Virus record (IMG/VR): IMGVR_UViG_3300022538_000288
Coordinates: 1 to 44,061 of that record
Reading direction: 5' to 3' (one strand)
Length of the DNA: 44,061 bases
From: a virus
Shown: positions 13,093-22,252 of the stretch, piece by piece
Layout of the letters: every line of letters begins with the position of its first letter
Position numbering within the stretch: position 1 is the first letter of the stretch
The notes under the pieces: model-generated
Told to the model about the DNA's origin: nothing
The model's input: the letters and a program-made list of their open reading frames with translations, nothing else
The model's database searches: none
Position numbers and translations under genes: made by a program

Positions 13093-15752
13093 TAGGGTAT
13101 AGTCGTATATCCTGTAATAAGACCGCTGGTTACTGTTATCGAATTGCAATCGCCGCTACCGCCGCCGAATGTTAAAGTTGCACTGCTTCCTGATACATCG
13201 CCAACAGTATAGGCATCGGCTTCGCAGCTTGTTCCGGCATCTAATGTACCACTAACAAGATTGCCTGAAAAGTAACCGTCTTTCCAGTATATTGGCTGCG
13301 CCCCGCCCCGACCTAAATCTACTGTATCTCCTGCCCCGACAAAACAGGAATTATCGGAGTCTAAGTAAACCTGCACAAGAGTTCCGCTTGCGTTCTCTGC
13401 TTCCAGATATAAATTCGCTCCGTGATTGTAATTGTATAAATGGAAGTCATTAGTACCGGTAGCGAATATCTTGCATTCTTCCAAACTCCCCAATGCAATA
13501 GGTATATTATCATACCCAATAATAATTCCTTTTCCAGCTGACCTTAGCCTACCTGCTCCGTCTATTTGCCATTTAGTAGTAGGTGTGTTGTCAACAACAC
13601 CCGCTCCACCTGTGGTAGCGGTCTGAAAAAGGATTGAGGAAGAACCTATGCCTGTAGAAATACCAGAGGCAATAGTCAGGTTTCCACCTGCTTTATTAGC
13701 TTGTCCTGATGTTGCCCCGCCTGCATTTATTGTCAGTCCAAGACCTTCGTAGGTAGAGGTTGTTCGCCTGCTCACTCCAAGTATTCTTGCAGTATCGCCA
13801 TCAAAAGTTAAGTCTCCAGTTAAAGTAGTCGCACCTGCACCGAGAGTGCTATCAAAAGTAACTGCATCTGAAACGTGTAGTGTTCCTACAACTTCTAATT
13901 TAGCATCGGGGTCAGTAACTCCAATACCGACATTGCCATTACCTAAAATTGTTATACGAGAAGTGCCACTTGTCCCCAGTGCAAGTTTAGCATCTCTTCG
14001 ATTCAAAAAAATAATATCTTCATTGCCAGATGATGAATTTCCAAGATACCAAAGTTGTTGGTCGGGATTGCCACTACCATCTGATTCATAGCCTGTAATT
14101 ACTGCACAGGCATTTACGTCATCAGCAGGATTTTGAATAATTAGTTGCCCTGCGTGGTGTGAACCAACTATTCCAGGAACATTTGCTTTAATATGAAATA
14201 CAGAGTTTGGTGAACTTGTTCCGATGCCGATGTTGCCACTTTCTGTTAAAACTAAAGCATTTACGCCCCCTGCCTCTGTCCCTAAATGCATAAAATCATA
14301 GGTACTGTTCCAACCTATCCCGCTCCAATTACCAGCTCCACTTGAATCACCAATAACAATTCGGGGATTACCACTATCTATTACCCATATATCACCAGCA
14401 ACTTCTAACATAACCCTTGGAGTCGCCGTCCCAATTCCAACCTTATCTGTATATCCGGCAGCATTAACTACAAGGGTAGGAGAGTCTACGACTAAACTAT
14501 CAAGAGTAGTCGCACCCGCAGCTAAAGTGCCGGAAAAAGTCGCATTGCCATTTTTCAAAATTGTTAAGGCGTTTGCCCTGTTGACATCGTCCGCCCCTAT
14601 CCCTATCTCAAATAATGGGTCTGTCGCCTGCCAACTGGTCGCCGCCCCGCCGCCGACATTAAATCTTCCAAAAACAGCAGTGGCATAACTTTCAGCATTT
14701 GTTCCTACGCCTGCTGCCAGACCAAAGCGTCCATACGCATACGTGTCCCAGTTTATCGCAAAGCTGCCTGCCCCTCCGGCCTCTGTATCAAAATTAAATG
14801 CCGCACTTCTGTCGCCACTTGCCCGCGCCCCATCACACGCTGCAAAACTCGAACCTCCATCTGCCATTGTATCGAGGCCAGCTGCAAAACTGTACGTTCC
14901 TATATCAGCAACAGCCCATTCGTCTCCTGTTACTTCTCCAGCCCGAAAAGCACGCTTCGACGGTATCCACATCAAGCGTATACCAGCACCAACGGCAGGA
15001 GTAGTACCTGTTGTGCCATCACTCCAAATAGTGCCATCGCCAGTGGCCTTTAAGACGTTGGCCGTAAGCGTACCTGCCGTAGCAAAACCGCCTGCCGTTA
15101 AAGTTGTCCCATCAAACGTTAAATTGGCATCATCTACCAAAAGCCCTGCGGTTGAAGCGTAAGGAACTCTGCCGGAGGTAAGACCGGAATCTGTGATATT
15201 AGCAAAGGTCGGGCTTGCGGTTGTCTTAACGGATTGGTCGAACCAATCGCCGAGGTCGGCAATTTGAGCCACAAGTTCTGAAAGAGAATCTACTTCAGAA
15301 GTCGCTCCGCCGGATATAGCCACAAGGCCGGTATAGGCACTCACATCGGCTTCCAGGCCCCCTCTTTCGTGGTCTATGGCCGTTGCCTGCCAGGCCCCGG
15401 TAGCTATCGTTCCTAATGCCGTTATGTTCGTTGTGGCAGACCAGCCAACGTCCGTGCCATCGCTTCGCAGGATATAACCCGATGTTCCCAATTCAAGCTC
15501 GGCCCAGTTCGGGTCGGAATTGCCGTAAATCAGAGAGCCTCGCGATACGCTGTTGGCTTCGGCATCCCCGTGAGCGGTAGATAGGATATTATGTCCTTCG
15601 GCGGCAGCGGTATCATCGACATATTGCTTATTGGCCGCATCACAAGGGTCTGTCGGCGTAGCGACATTCTTTATTCGCTGGCCGCCAGCATCGTGGCCGA
15701 AAGCTACACTGCAACACATCAACAAGTAAATTATGACGATTCGAAAGACCAT
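13092..15752 (-). CDS. Tail-fibre-like protein with a Sec signal peptide (886 aa)
   Basis: The N-terminus MVFRIVIIYLLMCCSVAFG is a signal peptide (cleavage after AFG). It is followed by GGQRIKNVATPTDPCDAANK, the usual start of phage tail fibres. The body contains repeated fibre motifs such as GIGTATPRVMLEVAG, GIGTSSPNSVFHIKA and GIGVTDPDAKLEVVG (consensus GIG-T-P-x-x-x-L-x-V), plus LTFDGTTLTA units. The C-terminus is a Gly/Ser/Thr-rich beta region with two Cys. The likely function is host binding. A TTG four codons upstream (15764) is another possible start and adds GNK without removing the signal. The signal peptide on a fibre is unusual. Confidence 0.8.
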   Translation of the reverse strand: MVFRIVIIYLLMCCSVAFGHDAGGQRIKNVATPTDPCDAANKQYVDDTAAAEGHNILSTAHGDAEANSVSRGSLIYGNSDPNWAELELGTSGYILRSDGTDVGWSATTNITALGTIATGAWQATAIDHERGGLEADVSAYTGLVAISGGATSEVDSLSELVAQIADLGDWFDQSVKTTASPTFANITDSGLTSGRVPYASTAGLLVDDANLTFDGTTLTAGGFATAGTLTANVLKATGDGTIWSDGTTGTTPAVGAGIRLMWIPSKRAFRAGEVTGDEWAVADIGTYSFAAGLDTMADGGSSFAACDGARASGDRSAAFNFDTEAGGAGSFAINWDTYAYGRFGLAAGVGTNAESYATAVFGRFNVGGGAATSWQATDPLFEIGIGADDVNRANALTILKNGNATFSGTLAAGATTLDSLVVDSPTLVVNAAGYTDKVGIGTATPRVMLEVAGDIWVIDSGNPRIVIGDSSGAGNWSGIGWNSTYDFMHLGTEAGGVNALVLTESGNIGIGTSSPNSVFHIKANVPGIVGSHHAGQLIIQNPADDVNACAVITGYESDGSGNPDQQLWYLGNSSSGNEDIIFLNRRDAKLALGTSGTSRITILGNGNVGIGVTDPDAKLEVVGTLHVSDAVTFDSTLGAGATTLTGDLTFDGDTARILGVSRRTTSTYEGLGLTINAGGATSGQANKAGGNLTIASGISTGIGSSSILFQTATTGGAGVVDNTPTTKWQIDGAGRLRSAGKGIIIGYDNIPIALGSLEECKIFATGTNDFHLYNYNHGANLYLEAENASGTLVQVYLDSDNSCFVGAGDTVDLGRGGAQPIYWKDGYFSGNLVSGTLDAGTSCEADAYTVGDVSGSSATLTFGGGSGDCNSITVTSGLITGYTTIP

Positions 15753-16057
15753 TTTGTTACCCAAGCTCCCGATTCTTTCCTTTGTACTGTTAAGTTGTTT
15801 CCACTAAGATAAAATCGCCAATTACCATCATCACCGACTAAACTGCCCGTTGGTACGAGTTCAGCAATGTCCGGCTTAATTCGATTCAAAAGCCAGTTCA
15901 CCCTCTTGGCTACCTCCGAATAATTACTTTCCGAGTAGATAACCAACTCTTTAAGAAACTTTTTAAGGTCATCGCCATCGACAGATTCCAGAAATCGCTG
16001 AAACTTATCGCTCGGCTTATATACAAGAAAATCCTCTTTCTCCTTGAGTTTCTCCAT
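15731..16057 (-). CDS. Small tail-region protein (108 aa)
   Basis: The helical N-terminal two-thirds (FQRFLESVDGDDLKKFLKEL, KRVNWLLNRIKPDIAEL) is joined to a C-terminal beta module GNWRFYLSGNNLTVQRKESG that ends KWSFES. This terminal module is common in phage tail-fibre connector or hub-adjacent proteins. The start lies directly after the tail-hub stop and the end overlaps the fibre start. No signal peptide is present, in contrast to its neighbour. It may link hub and fibre. Confidence 0.65.
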   Translation of the reverse strand: MEKLKEKEDFLVYKPSDKFQRFLESVDGDDLKKFLKELVIYSESNYSEVAKRVNWLLNRIKPDIAELVPTGSLVGDDGNWRFYLSGNNLTVQRKESGAWVTKWSFESS

Positions 16058-18130
16058 TTAGATAATCCTGCCCGCCGGCTCAAAGTATGGCACAATGGCA
16101 TGTATTCTCGGTCTATTACTTACAGCATTATTTGTGATTTCTATTCGATGAAAATCGCCGACAGCACCACATTCCGCCCGTTTCCAGACTTTATCTCTGC
16201 TCGTGCCGGTTTCCGTACAGGCGATTTCCTTTGTTTGATAAGAGTCTGATTCGGAGTTAAGGTAAAACTTCACATCGAAAGATGCGCCGGAGTCTTTATC
16301 TATCAGAAAATCAATCCATCCCAGTCTTGCCTGTCTGCCCTCCTCAACATAGGGGTTCATTCGGCACATCTTGGCCTGAAATTCGATAGCTTCACCATCG
16401 TCCGCGCCGCTATCATTGAGTACATAAATCTTGCCGTCCTGAGAACCCATAAGTGTAGTCGGATAGCCGGACTGCAGGCTCTTTTCGTCCCAGGACCAGT
16501 CGATGTCCTCCCAGGCATCAGACAGGTCCCAGGTTACATCGGATTCGAGCGCAGAGTATCCCAGAACGTGAATCGGCAAGCTGTAAGTAGAAAAGCTGTT
16601 GTCGTCATAATTGAGTACAATCGCACTATCACAGTATGTATTGCCGTCTGCGTGCGCCGAGGCCTCCGCCGAGGCATAGGAAATCCAGGCTTGTATTTCC
16701 TCATCCAGGACCAAACCGTAGCAATAGGCAACAGAGTCTATATTCCAATCGAGTACGAAATTCGGGATTTTCTCGTCAATCCCGTATGCCTCACGGCCGT
16801 CTGTGCCGATAAGTTTGGTAGGGCCGACCCCGAAAATCTCGTCACTAAAGGCAATCAGCGACATTGTTGCATAGCAACCTTCGACCGCATCTATCCTGTC
16901 CCATCTGAACGGCTCATCAGCATCGCCCGTATAGGCAAATTCCCAGACCGAGCGCTCAAAAACGACGATGAGTTTATTGCCGATAAAGTCGGCCGCTACA
17001 ATCCACTCATCCGTAGGGGCATCCTTATAGCTGGCGTTTTTCCAGGTATTGACATCGAGCACATCGCACCATCTTGCCCTCTGCCGGCAAGTTCCATCGC
17101 CTGTTTCGGTGATGTTAAAGATTACGAGCCGGTTCTTTATGGCGAATATAAGCAAACAGCGCGTAATGTCGTTGTCGGGACCGCCTTCTACATCAAGGTC
17201 GATATGCAGACGGGTCAGATAACTGCCATCGTACTTTTGAATGGGGTCGTTGTTGTTTGTAAAATATGAGACCTCCCGCCAGTTTTCGACCCAGAAGAAG
17301 TTTGTGTTATCGCCGGTAAACTCGTCATCGGTATTAGCGCCATCGGCTATCCCTGCGATATTGGAATGGTCGCCCTGCTCATATAAGACTTCGGTATCCG
17401 CAAAAGTGCCGGTTACAGAGCCACGCTGAAAAATAATCGTCCCCGCAGCGTCATCATCAGCCAAACTACCGGTATCGGATACTACCGCTGCCACCGTCCC
17501 ATAGGCGGTGCCGCCGACATTCTCAACTATTTCATCTGCGGCCGGTGTCCAGTTCTGGCCTGTCGTACCCTTAAATCTCAACTTGTTGTGGGTAAGGTCA
17601 GTAAGGGGTTCCTGAGAGGCCGTTCCTGTGGCATCATCGCTGACCCAAGTATCCGTGATTTTGAAAGCACTGGCACTGACTTTAGTTATGGCATAAGTAC
17701 CATTGTAATTGGTCGTTCCGCTTATCGTTACAATGTCATAGTCATCAAAGCCGTGCGAAGCCGCTGTCACCTGAACCTCACCGCCGCCGGCATCGGCAAA
17801 GGCGGTGATTGTTTTGTTTGTACTGCGCAAGTCCTCGGTTATATATTTATTGACCCGGGCGGCGTCCATCACCATAAGCTGCTCGGTTGCGCCGGAGTAC
17901 CAGTTGAAAATTCCCATCACCGGGTCGGTCTTTAGTGTAGGCGCCTTCGTGGCGGTATTGACGTGGACAATCTGGCCGAAAAGAGAGTAGCCCCTGCGCT
18001 TCTCCAGAACGCCTTTTCGCAGATGACAGTCATGCAGGGTCTCAAAGCCGTCCTTCGGCGAAAGCCAGGGCTCGCGCTCGGTGGTTTTACCGTAACGCAT
18101 ATCGAAAATTGGATAGGGCTTGAAAGCCAT
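16058..18130 (-). CDS. Tail hub/tubular-type structural protein (690 aa)
   Basis: The N-terminus MAFKPYPIFDMRYGKTTERE is followed by CHLRKGVLEKRRGYSLFG. This is the pattern of podovirus tail-hub proteins (T7 gp12-like), where a G-x-x-x-x-R-x-G-Y segment begins a beta-propeller-like body. The body has many beta strands and Trp-rich loops (FFWVENWREVSYFTNNNDPI, WEFAYTGDADEPFRW). It contains an Ig-like insertion near residues 130-190 (VTISGTTNYNGTYAIT). The C-terminus is a beta-sandwich. It builds the DNA-ejection channel. The start at 18130 has a GGAAAAG Shine-Dalgarno. An in-frame ATG at 18193 lacks such support. Confidence 0.75.
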   Translation of the reverse strand: MAFKPYPIFDMRYGKTTEREPWLSPKDGFETLHDCHLRKGVLEKRRGYSLFGQIVHVNTATKAPTLKTDPVMGIFNWYSGATEQLMVMDAARVNKYITEDLRSTNKTITAFADAGGGEVQVTAASHGFDDYDIVTISGTTNYNGTYAITKVSASAFKITDTWVSDDATGTASQEPLTDLTHNKLRFKGTTGQNWTPAADEIVENVGGTAYGTVAAVVSDTGSLADDDAAGTIIFQRGSVTGTFADTEVLYEQGDHSNIAGIADGANTDDEFTGDNTNFFWVENWREVSYFTNNNDPIQKYDGSYLTRLHIDLDVEGGPDNDITRCLLIFAIKNRLVIFNITETGDGTCRQRARWCDVLDVNTWKNASYKDAPTDEWIVAADFIGNKLIVVFERSVWEFAYTGDADEPFRWDRIDAVEGCYATMSLIAFSDEIFGVGPTKLIGTDGREAYGIDEKIPNFVLDWNIDSVAYCYGLVLDEEIQAWISYASAEASAHADGNTYCDSAIVLNYDDNSFSTYSLPIHVLGYSALESDVTWDLSDAWEDIDWSWDEKSLQSGYPTTLMGSQDGKIYVLNDSGADDGEAIEFQAKMCRMNPYVEEGRQARLGWIDFLIDKDSGASFDVKFYLNSESDSYQTKEIACTETGTSRDKVWKRAECGAVGDFHRIEITNNAVSNRPRIHAIVPYFEPAGRII

Positions 18131-18244
18131 TATGCTTTTCCTCTGGAATGCGGAGCTATAATAGGTTTTATTTGTGTTTGTGGCATTTAGCATCCTATCT
18201 TAACTATCAAATTCTACCCCAGACCACATAATCGTTTGCTCTCC

Positions 18245-19018
18245 TTAATAACCCCATACTTGCCAATAAACTCCTGTGCAACCGGTTGCAACGGAAATTA
18301 TTACTGTGGTTTTGCTTAATGATTGAATCTTTGCTTCATAGCGAGTAGCAGTATCGTCTTCCATTGAAGTTGCCGAAGCAGAAACAACATCATTAGGAAA
18401 AGCAGTACCAAAAGTTACTGTCTGAGAACCAACTCCTGCTTTATATCCTTGTTTGAATATCAAACCACCCGCGAAGGTATGACTTTCACCACCACTGTAT
18501 GCAGGGTCTGCACCTGCTGTTATCTGGTCATCTACATATTTCTTATTGGCTACTTCGTAATTGGCGTCAGGGGCGGCACTCGGAGTGGACGGAAATTGGT
18601 CGAAAACGAAGTCATCTTCAATTTTAGCCGCCGTTACCTGATTATCAGCAATGTGGGCGGTATCTATTGAGCCGTCAACATACTGGTCGCTGTCAATAGA
18701 ATCATCCGCCATCTTGGCAAGTGTTATATTGGCATCAGCTATCTTTGCCGTTGTCACATTAGCATCGGCTATTTTAATGGTAGTTACGGCACTATCAGCA
18801 ATGTAAGCAGTTACACAAAAATTTGCATCGTGAGTGCCATCGGTCGGAAAGTTGTGTTCTTCGCCAAGAGCCGTTTCTAAGGCCGCCCAGTTCGCTAAAA
18901 TCTCTGGATTAGATGACCGAAGCGATGTGCTCGCAGCGGGTTTGTCTTTGTCCCAGGCACCTATAAACCAAGGCGACCAAGCAATCAGAATTATCAAAAT
19001 AAAAGTTGTTCTTTTCAT
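18245..19018 (-). CDS. Fibre-like protein with a signal peptide (257 aa)
   Basis: A signal peptide MKRTTFILIILIAWSPWFIGA leads to DKDKPAASTSLRSSNPEILA and NWAALETAL, a start frequent in phage tail fibres. A short tandem repeat follows: VTTIKIADANVTTAKIADAN, ITLAKMADDS, STAHIADNQVTAAKI (a trimeric coil-like module). The C-terminal part (YSGGESHTFAGGLIFKQ to the end) is a compact beta domain with QTVTFGTAFPNDVV, as in C-terminal adhesion tips. One Cys pair may form a disulfide after export (ATGCTGVYW). No signal peptide is expected for a cytosolically assembled fibre. Confidence 0.75.
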   Translation of the reverse strand: MKRTTFILIILIAWSPWFIGAWDKDKPAASTSLRSSNPEILANWAALETALGEEHNFPTDGTHDANFCVTAYIADSAVTTIKIADANVTTAKIADANITLAKMADDSIDSDQYVDGSIDTAHIADNQVTAAKIEDDFVFDQFPSTPSAAPDANYEVANKKYVDDQITAGADPAYSGGESHTFAGGLIFKQGYKAGVGSQTVTFGTAFPNDVVSASATSMEDDTATRYEAKIQSLSKTTVIISVATGCTGVYWQVWGY

Positions 19019-19028
19019 TTTAGAACCC

Positions 19029-19610
19029 CTAAAAGCCGGTAATCTCTAATACCGCAGCGTTCGTTATTGTGGTTGGGCAGATACCGATTTTCTTCGAGCC
19101 GCAAATATCCACCGCCCATTCGGCGATATAATTTCCTGTCGGACTCATAGTTGAGGCGGTTTTGTGCCAATTTGCATTGCTTTCGACAAGAGTGTCAGCA
19201 TATTCGTGGCCGCTCGTGGTCGCCGTCTGTCCCCCCGTAGTGAAAGTCAAGGTCGCCACGCGGTTGTAGTGGTCATTATCCCCGTTCATCAGAAATACAT
19301 CGAAAACAGAAGTGTCTCCATCAGTCGTTGAGCTGCACCGAATCCTTACGACATTCCACTTGGTATCAATGCCGTAAGATACATTATTGGCATCGCTGCT
19401 GAGAAAAAGGGCGGCGGTCCGGTTTGTTGACGTTGGTGTGGTCGCACTTGCGGTAAAAGCGGTCTGCGACTGCCACTCATCCTGCAAGGTATGAACTTGC
19501 CCCGGCTCGACCTTTGAACCTGCCTTGTTAAGGGTGTAGATTCCTTCATACCCAAAACATACAGCGACAAAGACCAACATAGCCAAAATCAGAATTGCTT
19601 TATTTTTCAT
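19029..19610 (-). CDS. Secreted beta-rich protein of the tail region (193 aa)
   Basis: A signal peptide MKNKAILILAMLVFVAVCFG is followed by YEGIYTLNKAGSKVEPGQ. The remainder is Thr/Ser-rich and beta-predicted (WNVVRIRCSSTTDGDTSVFD, VATLTFTTGGQ, VLEITGF). Two Cys occur in the mature part, in ICGSKKIGICPTT. I do not recognise the fold. The start at 19610 has AAGGA six bases upstream; an in-frame start at 19667 would bury the signal peptide. The repetition of signal-bearing products in neighbouring genes suggests one functional set. Confidence 0.7.
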   Translation of the reverse strand: MKNKAILILAMLVFVAVCFGYEGIYTLNKAGSKVEPGQVHTLQDEWQSQTAFTASATTPTSTNRTAALFLSSDANNVSYGIDTKWNVVRIRCSSTTDGDTSVFDVFLMNGDNDHYNRVATLTFTTGGQTATTSGHEYADTLVESNANWHKTASTMSPTGNYIAEWAVDICGSKKIGICPTTITNAAVLEITGF

Positions 19611-19623
19611 TTTGATTCCTTTC

Positions 19624-21150
19624 TTATTTTTTACGGTGCAAAATGATATATTCCTTGCCACCGCCATACCTGCTACGCAAACTCCTTATTTCATCAAAAT
19701 ACGTCTTTTTGCGTATGTTTATATGTCCCCCTGTAAACCAGTGTGTTCCAGCGGTGGGCAAAACACCCCCAGTTAAAACATCCACATTAATCCTATGAAT
19801 TAACTTTTGATTATTACCTCCATCAAATATCGTTTCTGAAGGGCCTGAACTGCTTGACATAATTACACAATCTGTATTATCAAGGTATATTTCAGCGAAA
19901 CTTGCGCCACTTGCACTTATCACTTGTGAAGCTGTTGACATTGTAGTTTCGGTATCATCGGGGGGGAAAACTACAAATCCCGAGGCCGTGCTGCTAATTG
20001 GTACTAATGGACAAATTAACGTTTCTACATTTGCATCATTCGTCCAATTTAGATGTACCGTTATTCCAATACCATTTGAAGTGATAGTCGTGCCGATAAT
20101 CAGATTTAATATATCATTCACATCATTACCATCACCATCACTGCTCCAATCGGCATTAGCATCAACTACCATATAAATTTCACTATCTTGATGCAGTTCA
20201 CCTAAAGCAACATTAGCTGTATCATCCATCGTTCCTTGCGAGGTGTCATTTATATATAAAGTGGGATTAGTATTTAGAGCTAATCCAGTACCATCATTAG
20301 GCCAATGAGGTTTGCCATAAGTAGTCCATTGAAAATCCGCTTCTCCTATTGGCTTCCAAGCTATAGCTTGCTCAATTTCTGAAACATAAAAAATAGTTTT
20401 TGCTCCCTCCCCTGCGATAACAGTGTGCGTCCACGGAATGTAATTACCTGCTGTTTGAAGAACATCAACAATATCGTGTCCCATTGCAAGACCATCACCT
20501 GCCAAAACAGTATTAGGGTCGCCATTCCCATCTGTATCAAAAGAATGTATGCCCCATATTTCGCAAGAACTGGAAGTACGGTTAGTAATTCTAAGTATTC
20601 TATCAACCGATGTGCTTGTAGTTGCGACCGCAATTTCATATACCATTGTACCGTAAGAAGAAAAATCCAGATTCGTAATATCAAGTTCACCGTTCAATGA
20701 ATTTGGGTCTCCGCTAACGCCTAAATCAACATCAACATCATCAGCACGGGTTGAAACCGCTAAAAAAATTAGATGGATTCTATTGTGCCCGTTTGGGATT
20801 TCCCATTCCAAGTACTCATCCTGTGAATTTATTGCGCCCCCATTCCAACCTGAATATGAAAAAGAACTGGAACCGCTATGACCTGCTTTTCGGGAATAAT
20901 CTTGCCACTTCGCTGGCCGTACAATCCCAAAATGTGCTTCCTCCATTGGATAACACTTCTTCGCTTCTGCTGAAGTATAAGGCCAAGTAAATGCCTGACG
21001 CCAATAATACTCTCCATCATCATCCGCTGGAATATAAGCCCAGTACAAACCCTCATAGAAGATATCTCGTACTATAACTGGCTGTATTGTTTTGGCTTGG
21101 CTAATAGGATTAAAGAACAAAATTAGAAGCAAAAACAGTATCTTTTTCAT
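19624..21150 (-). CDS. Large secreted protein of unknown function (508 aa)
   Basis: A signal peptide MKKILFLLLILFFNPISQAK is followed by a domain rich in Trp and Tyr (YEGLYWAYIPADDDGEYYWR). After that comes a beta-sandwich-like stretch EYLEWEIPNGHNRIHLIFLA with RVDVDLGVSG-like strands. The remainder alternates strands with Asp/Asn-rich loops (DANADWSSDGDGNDVND), which may bind calcium. The C-terminal 80 residues include GAGFVVFPP-like and THWFTGGH strands. No catalytic motif is identified. The start is fixed by GAGG eight bases upstream, overlapping the connector stop. It may be a receptor-binding, depolymerase-scaffold or surface protein. Confidence 0.65.
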   Translation of the reverse strand: MKKILFLLLILFFNPISQAKTIQPVIVRDIFYEGLYWAYIPADDDGEYYWRQAFTWPYTSAEAKKCYPMEEAHFGIVRPAKWQDYSRKAGHSGSSSFSYSGWNGGAINSQDEYLEWEIPNGHNRIHLIFLAVSTRADDVDVDLGVSGDPNSLNGELDITNLDFSSYGTMVYEIAVATTSTSVDRILRITNRTSSSCEIWGIHSFDTDGNGDPNTVLAGDGLAMGHDIVDVLQTAGNYIPWTHTVIAGEGAKTIFYVSEIEQAIAWKPIGEADFQWTTYGKPHWPNDGTGLALNTNPTLYINDTSQGTMDDTANVALGELHQDSEIYMVVDANADWSSDGDGNDVNDILNLIIGTTITSNGIGITVHLNWTNDANVETLICPLVPISSTASGFVVFPPDDTETTMSTASQVISASGASFAEIYLDNTDCVIMSSSSGPSETIFDGGNNQKLIHRINVDVLTGGVLPTAGTHWFTGGHINIRKKTYFDEIRSLRSRYGGGKEYIILHRKK

Positions 21151-21151
21151 A

Positions 21152-22180
21152 TCAGAACCTCGGACTTGTGCGTTGGTTTACACTTTTTTGTCTTATGTCT
21201 TTTCTGCCGATTAAGGTTTTAAGATGCTCATAGACCGGTCCTGCCTTTGCCAAACGCTCATCATCAGCCTTTTCTTCCAGAATCAAAATCGCGGCGCCGT
21301 AGGCAATTAGCCGTCCCCATTCCGGCAGTAAAACGGCGGTATCGCCTGATAAGGCGGTGGGCTTTTCTATCGTCCGGGCCTTGAACTCGAAGATGTCATT
21401 TGCCTTGGGGCGAAGGTGGAGGACCTCGCCGCTCAACAGGGCCGCTTCCGGCCTGTTTCTTGAACTGTTAAAGTGGTCGGTAAAGGTTTTTGTGACCCCG
21501 GAGGCGTCCAGTCCGGTCGTTCCGGGTACAAAGCCGCCCGAGTCCGTACTCATTGCCGTTACATAGCCCATACAGGCGTTGCTTGAGCTCTCGTTAGATA
21601 GACCCTCAACCGCCTTGGCGGCGGTATCGTAGCCGGTGGCGTTGCCGCCAGCCTCTACAATCGAAATCGTGCCGTCTGAGTCGATTTCAAGCCGCCAGGC
21701 ACCGTATTTGTTCTGTGGAATGGTATCGCCGGAAAGTGCGGTCTCTGCGGTAGCCTTGGGGTAGGAATAGTTCTGGGTTCGATACGAAAAGGCACTACTG
21801 GCAACGGCGGCCTTACTCGATGAGCCAATTGCCAAACCCGGGTCGGTTATGGAGTAGGCGCTGCCGGTATCCTTCGGGTAAAGGTCAAAAAACTTCTTTG
21901 TGTCCTGATACAGCGTTATATTTGAGCCGTTTATTGTTACCGGCTCTTTGAGCTTCAGGACGGTATCTGCTACATCGTACTCGCCGTCATCATCGACAGA
22001 GGTAGCCTGCGTGAGCCAGTCTTTTAATTTCTCCGGCTCACACTCAAGGGGAAAAGTATTCTGGTAGTAGTCGTTTATCTCATTGTCAATATCGTCATTC
22101 GATTTCTGCGAGGTACTTAACAGGCCGGTTATAGTCCGGACTTTCGTCCGTATATCGGATAAGTTCCAAGTTAAGGCCAT
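21152..22180 (-). CDS. Head-tail connector/adaptor protein (342 aa)
   Basis: The N-terminal region MALTWNLSDIRTKVRTITGL with the helical NDDIDNEINDYYQNTFPLE is the adaptor pattern seen in podoviral connector proteins that close the portal. Residues 60-250 are variable and beta-rich (YSITDPGLAIGSSSKAAV). The C-terminal helices (LPEWGRLIAYGAAILILEEK, YEHLKTLIGRKDIRQ) resemble those of gp4/gp6 head-completion proteins. There is no signal peptide. It lies directly before the signal-bearing genes and after a terminator that ends the 901-residue gene. The GAGG Shine-Dalgarno is five bases from the ATG. Confidence 0.7.
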   Translation of the reverse strand: MALTWNLSDIRTKVRTITGLLSTSQKSNDDIDNEINDYYQNTFPLECEPEKLKDWLTQATSVDDDGEYDVADTVLKLKEPVTINGSNITLYQDTKKFFDLYPKDTGSAYSITDPGLAIGSSSKAAVASSAFSYRTQNYSYPKATAETALSGDTIPQNKYGAWRLEIDSDGTISIVEAGGNATGYDTAAKAVEGLSNESSSNACMGYVTAMSTDSGGFVPGTTGLDASGVTKTFTDHFNSSRNRPEAALLSGEVLHLRPKANDIFEFKARTIEKPTALSGDTAVLLPEWGRLIAYGAAILILEEKADDERLAKAGPVYEHLKTLIGRKDIRQKSVNQRTSPRF

Positions 22181-22202
22181 TTTTCTGCCTCATAATCATC
22201 TC

Positions 22203-22234
22203 AAAAAAGGGGCGAGCGGTTAAACCCGCCCCTT
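22203..22234 (-). terminator. Terminator after the 901-residue gene
   Basis: AAGGGGCG (22207-22214) and CGCCCCTT (22227-22234) form an eight-base stem. On the minus strand it is followed by six T. It lies between the 901-residue secreted gene and the connector, so it would shut down or reduce flow from the head genes into the tail genes. The connector and tail genes may need their own promoter or read-through. Confidence 0.75.
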
Positions 22235-22252
22235 AAAATTTTTATTACGGCA

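Noticed and set aside
16568-17269. 233-codon plus-strand frame opposite the tail hub
   Set aside because: Antisense shadow without a start signal; the minus-strand gene shows clear hub motifs.
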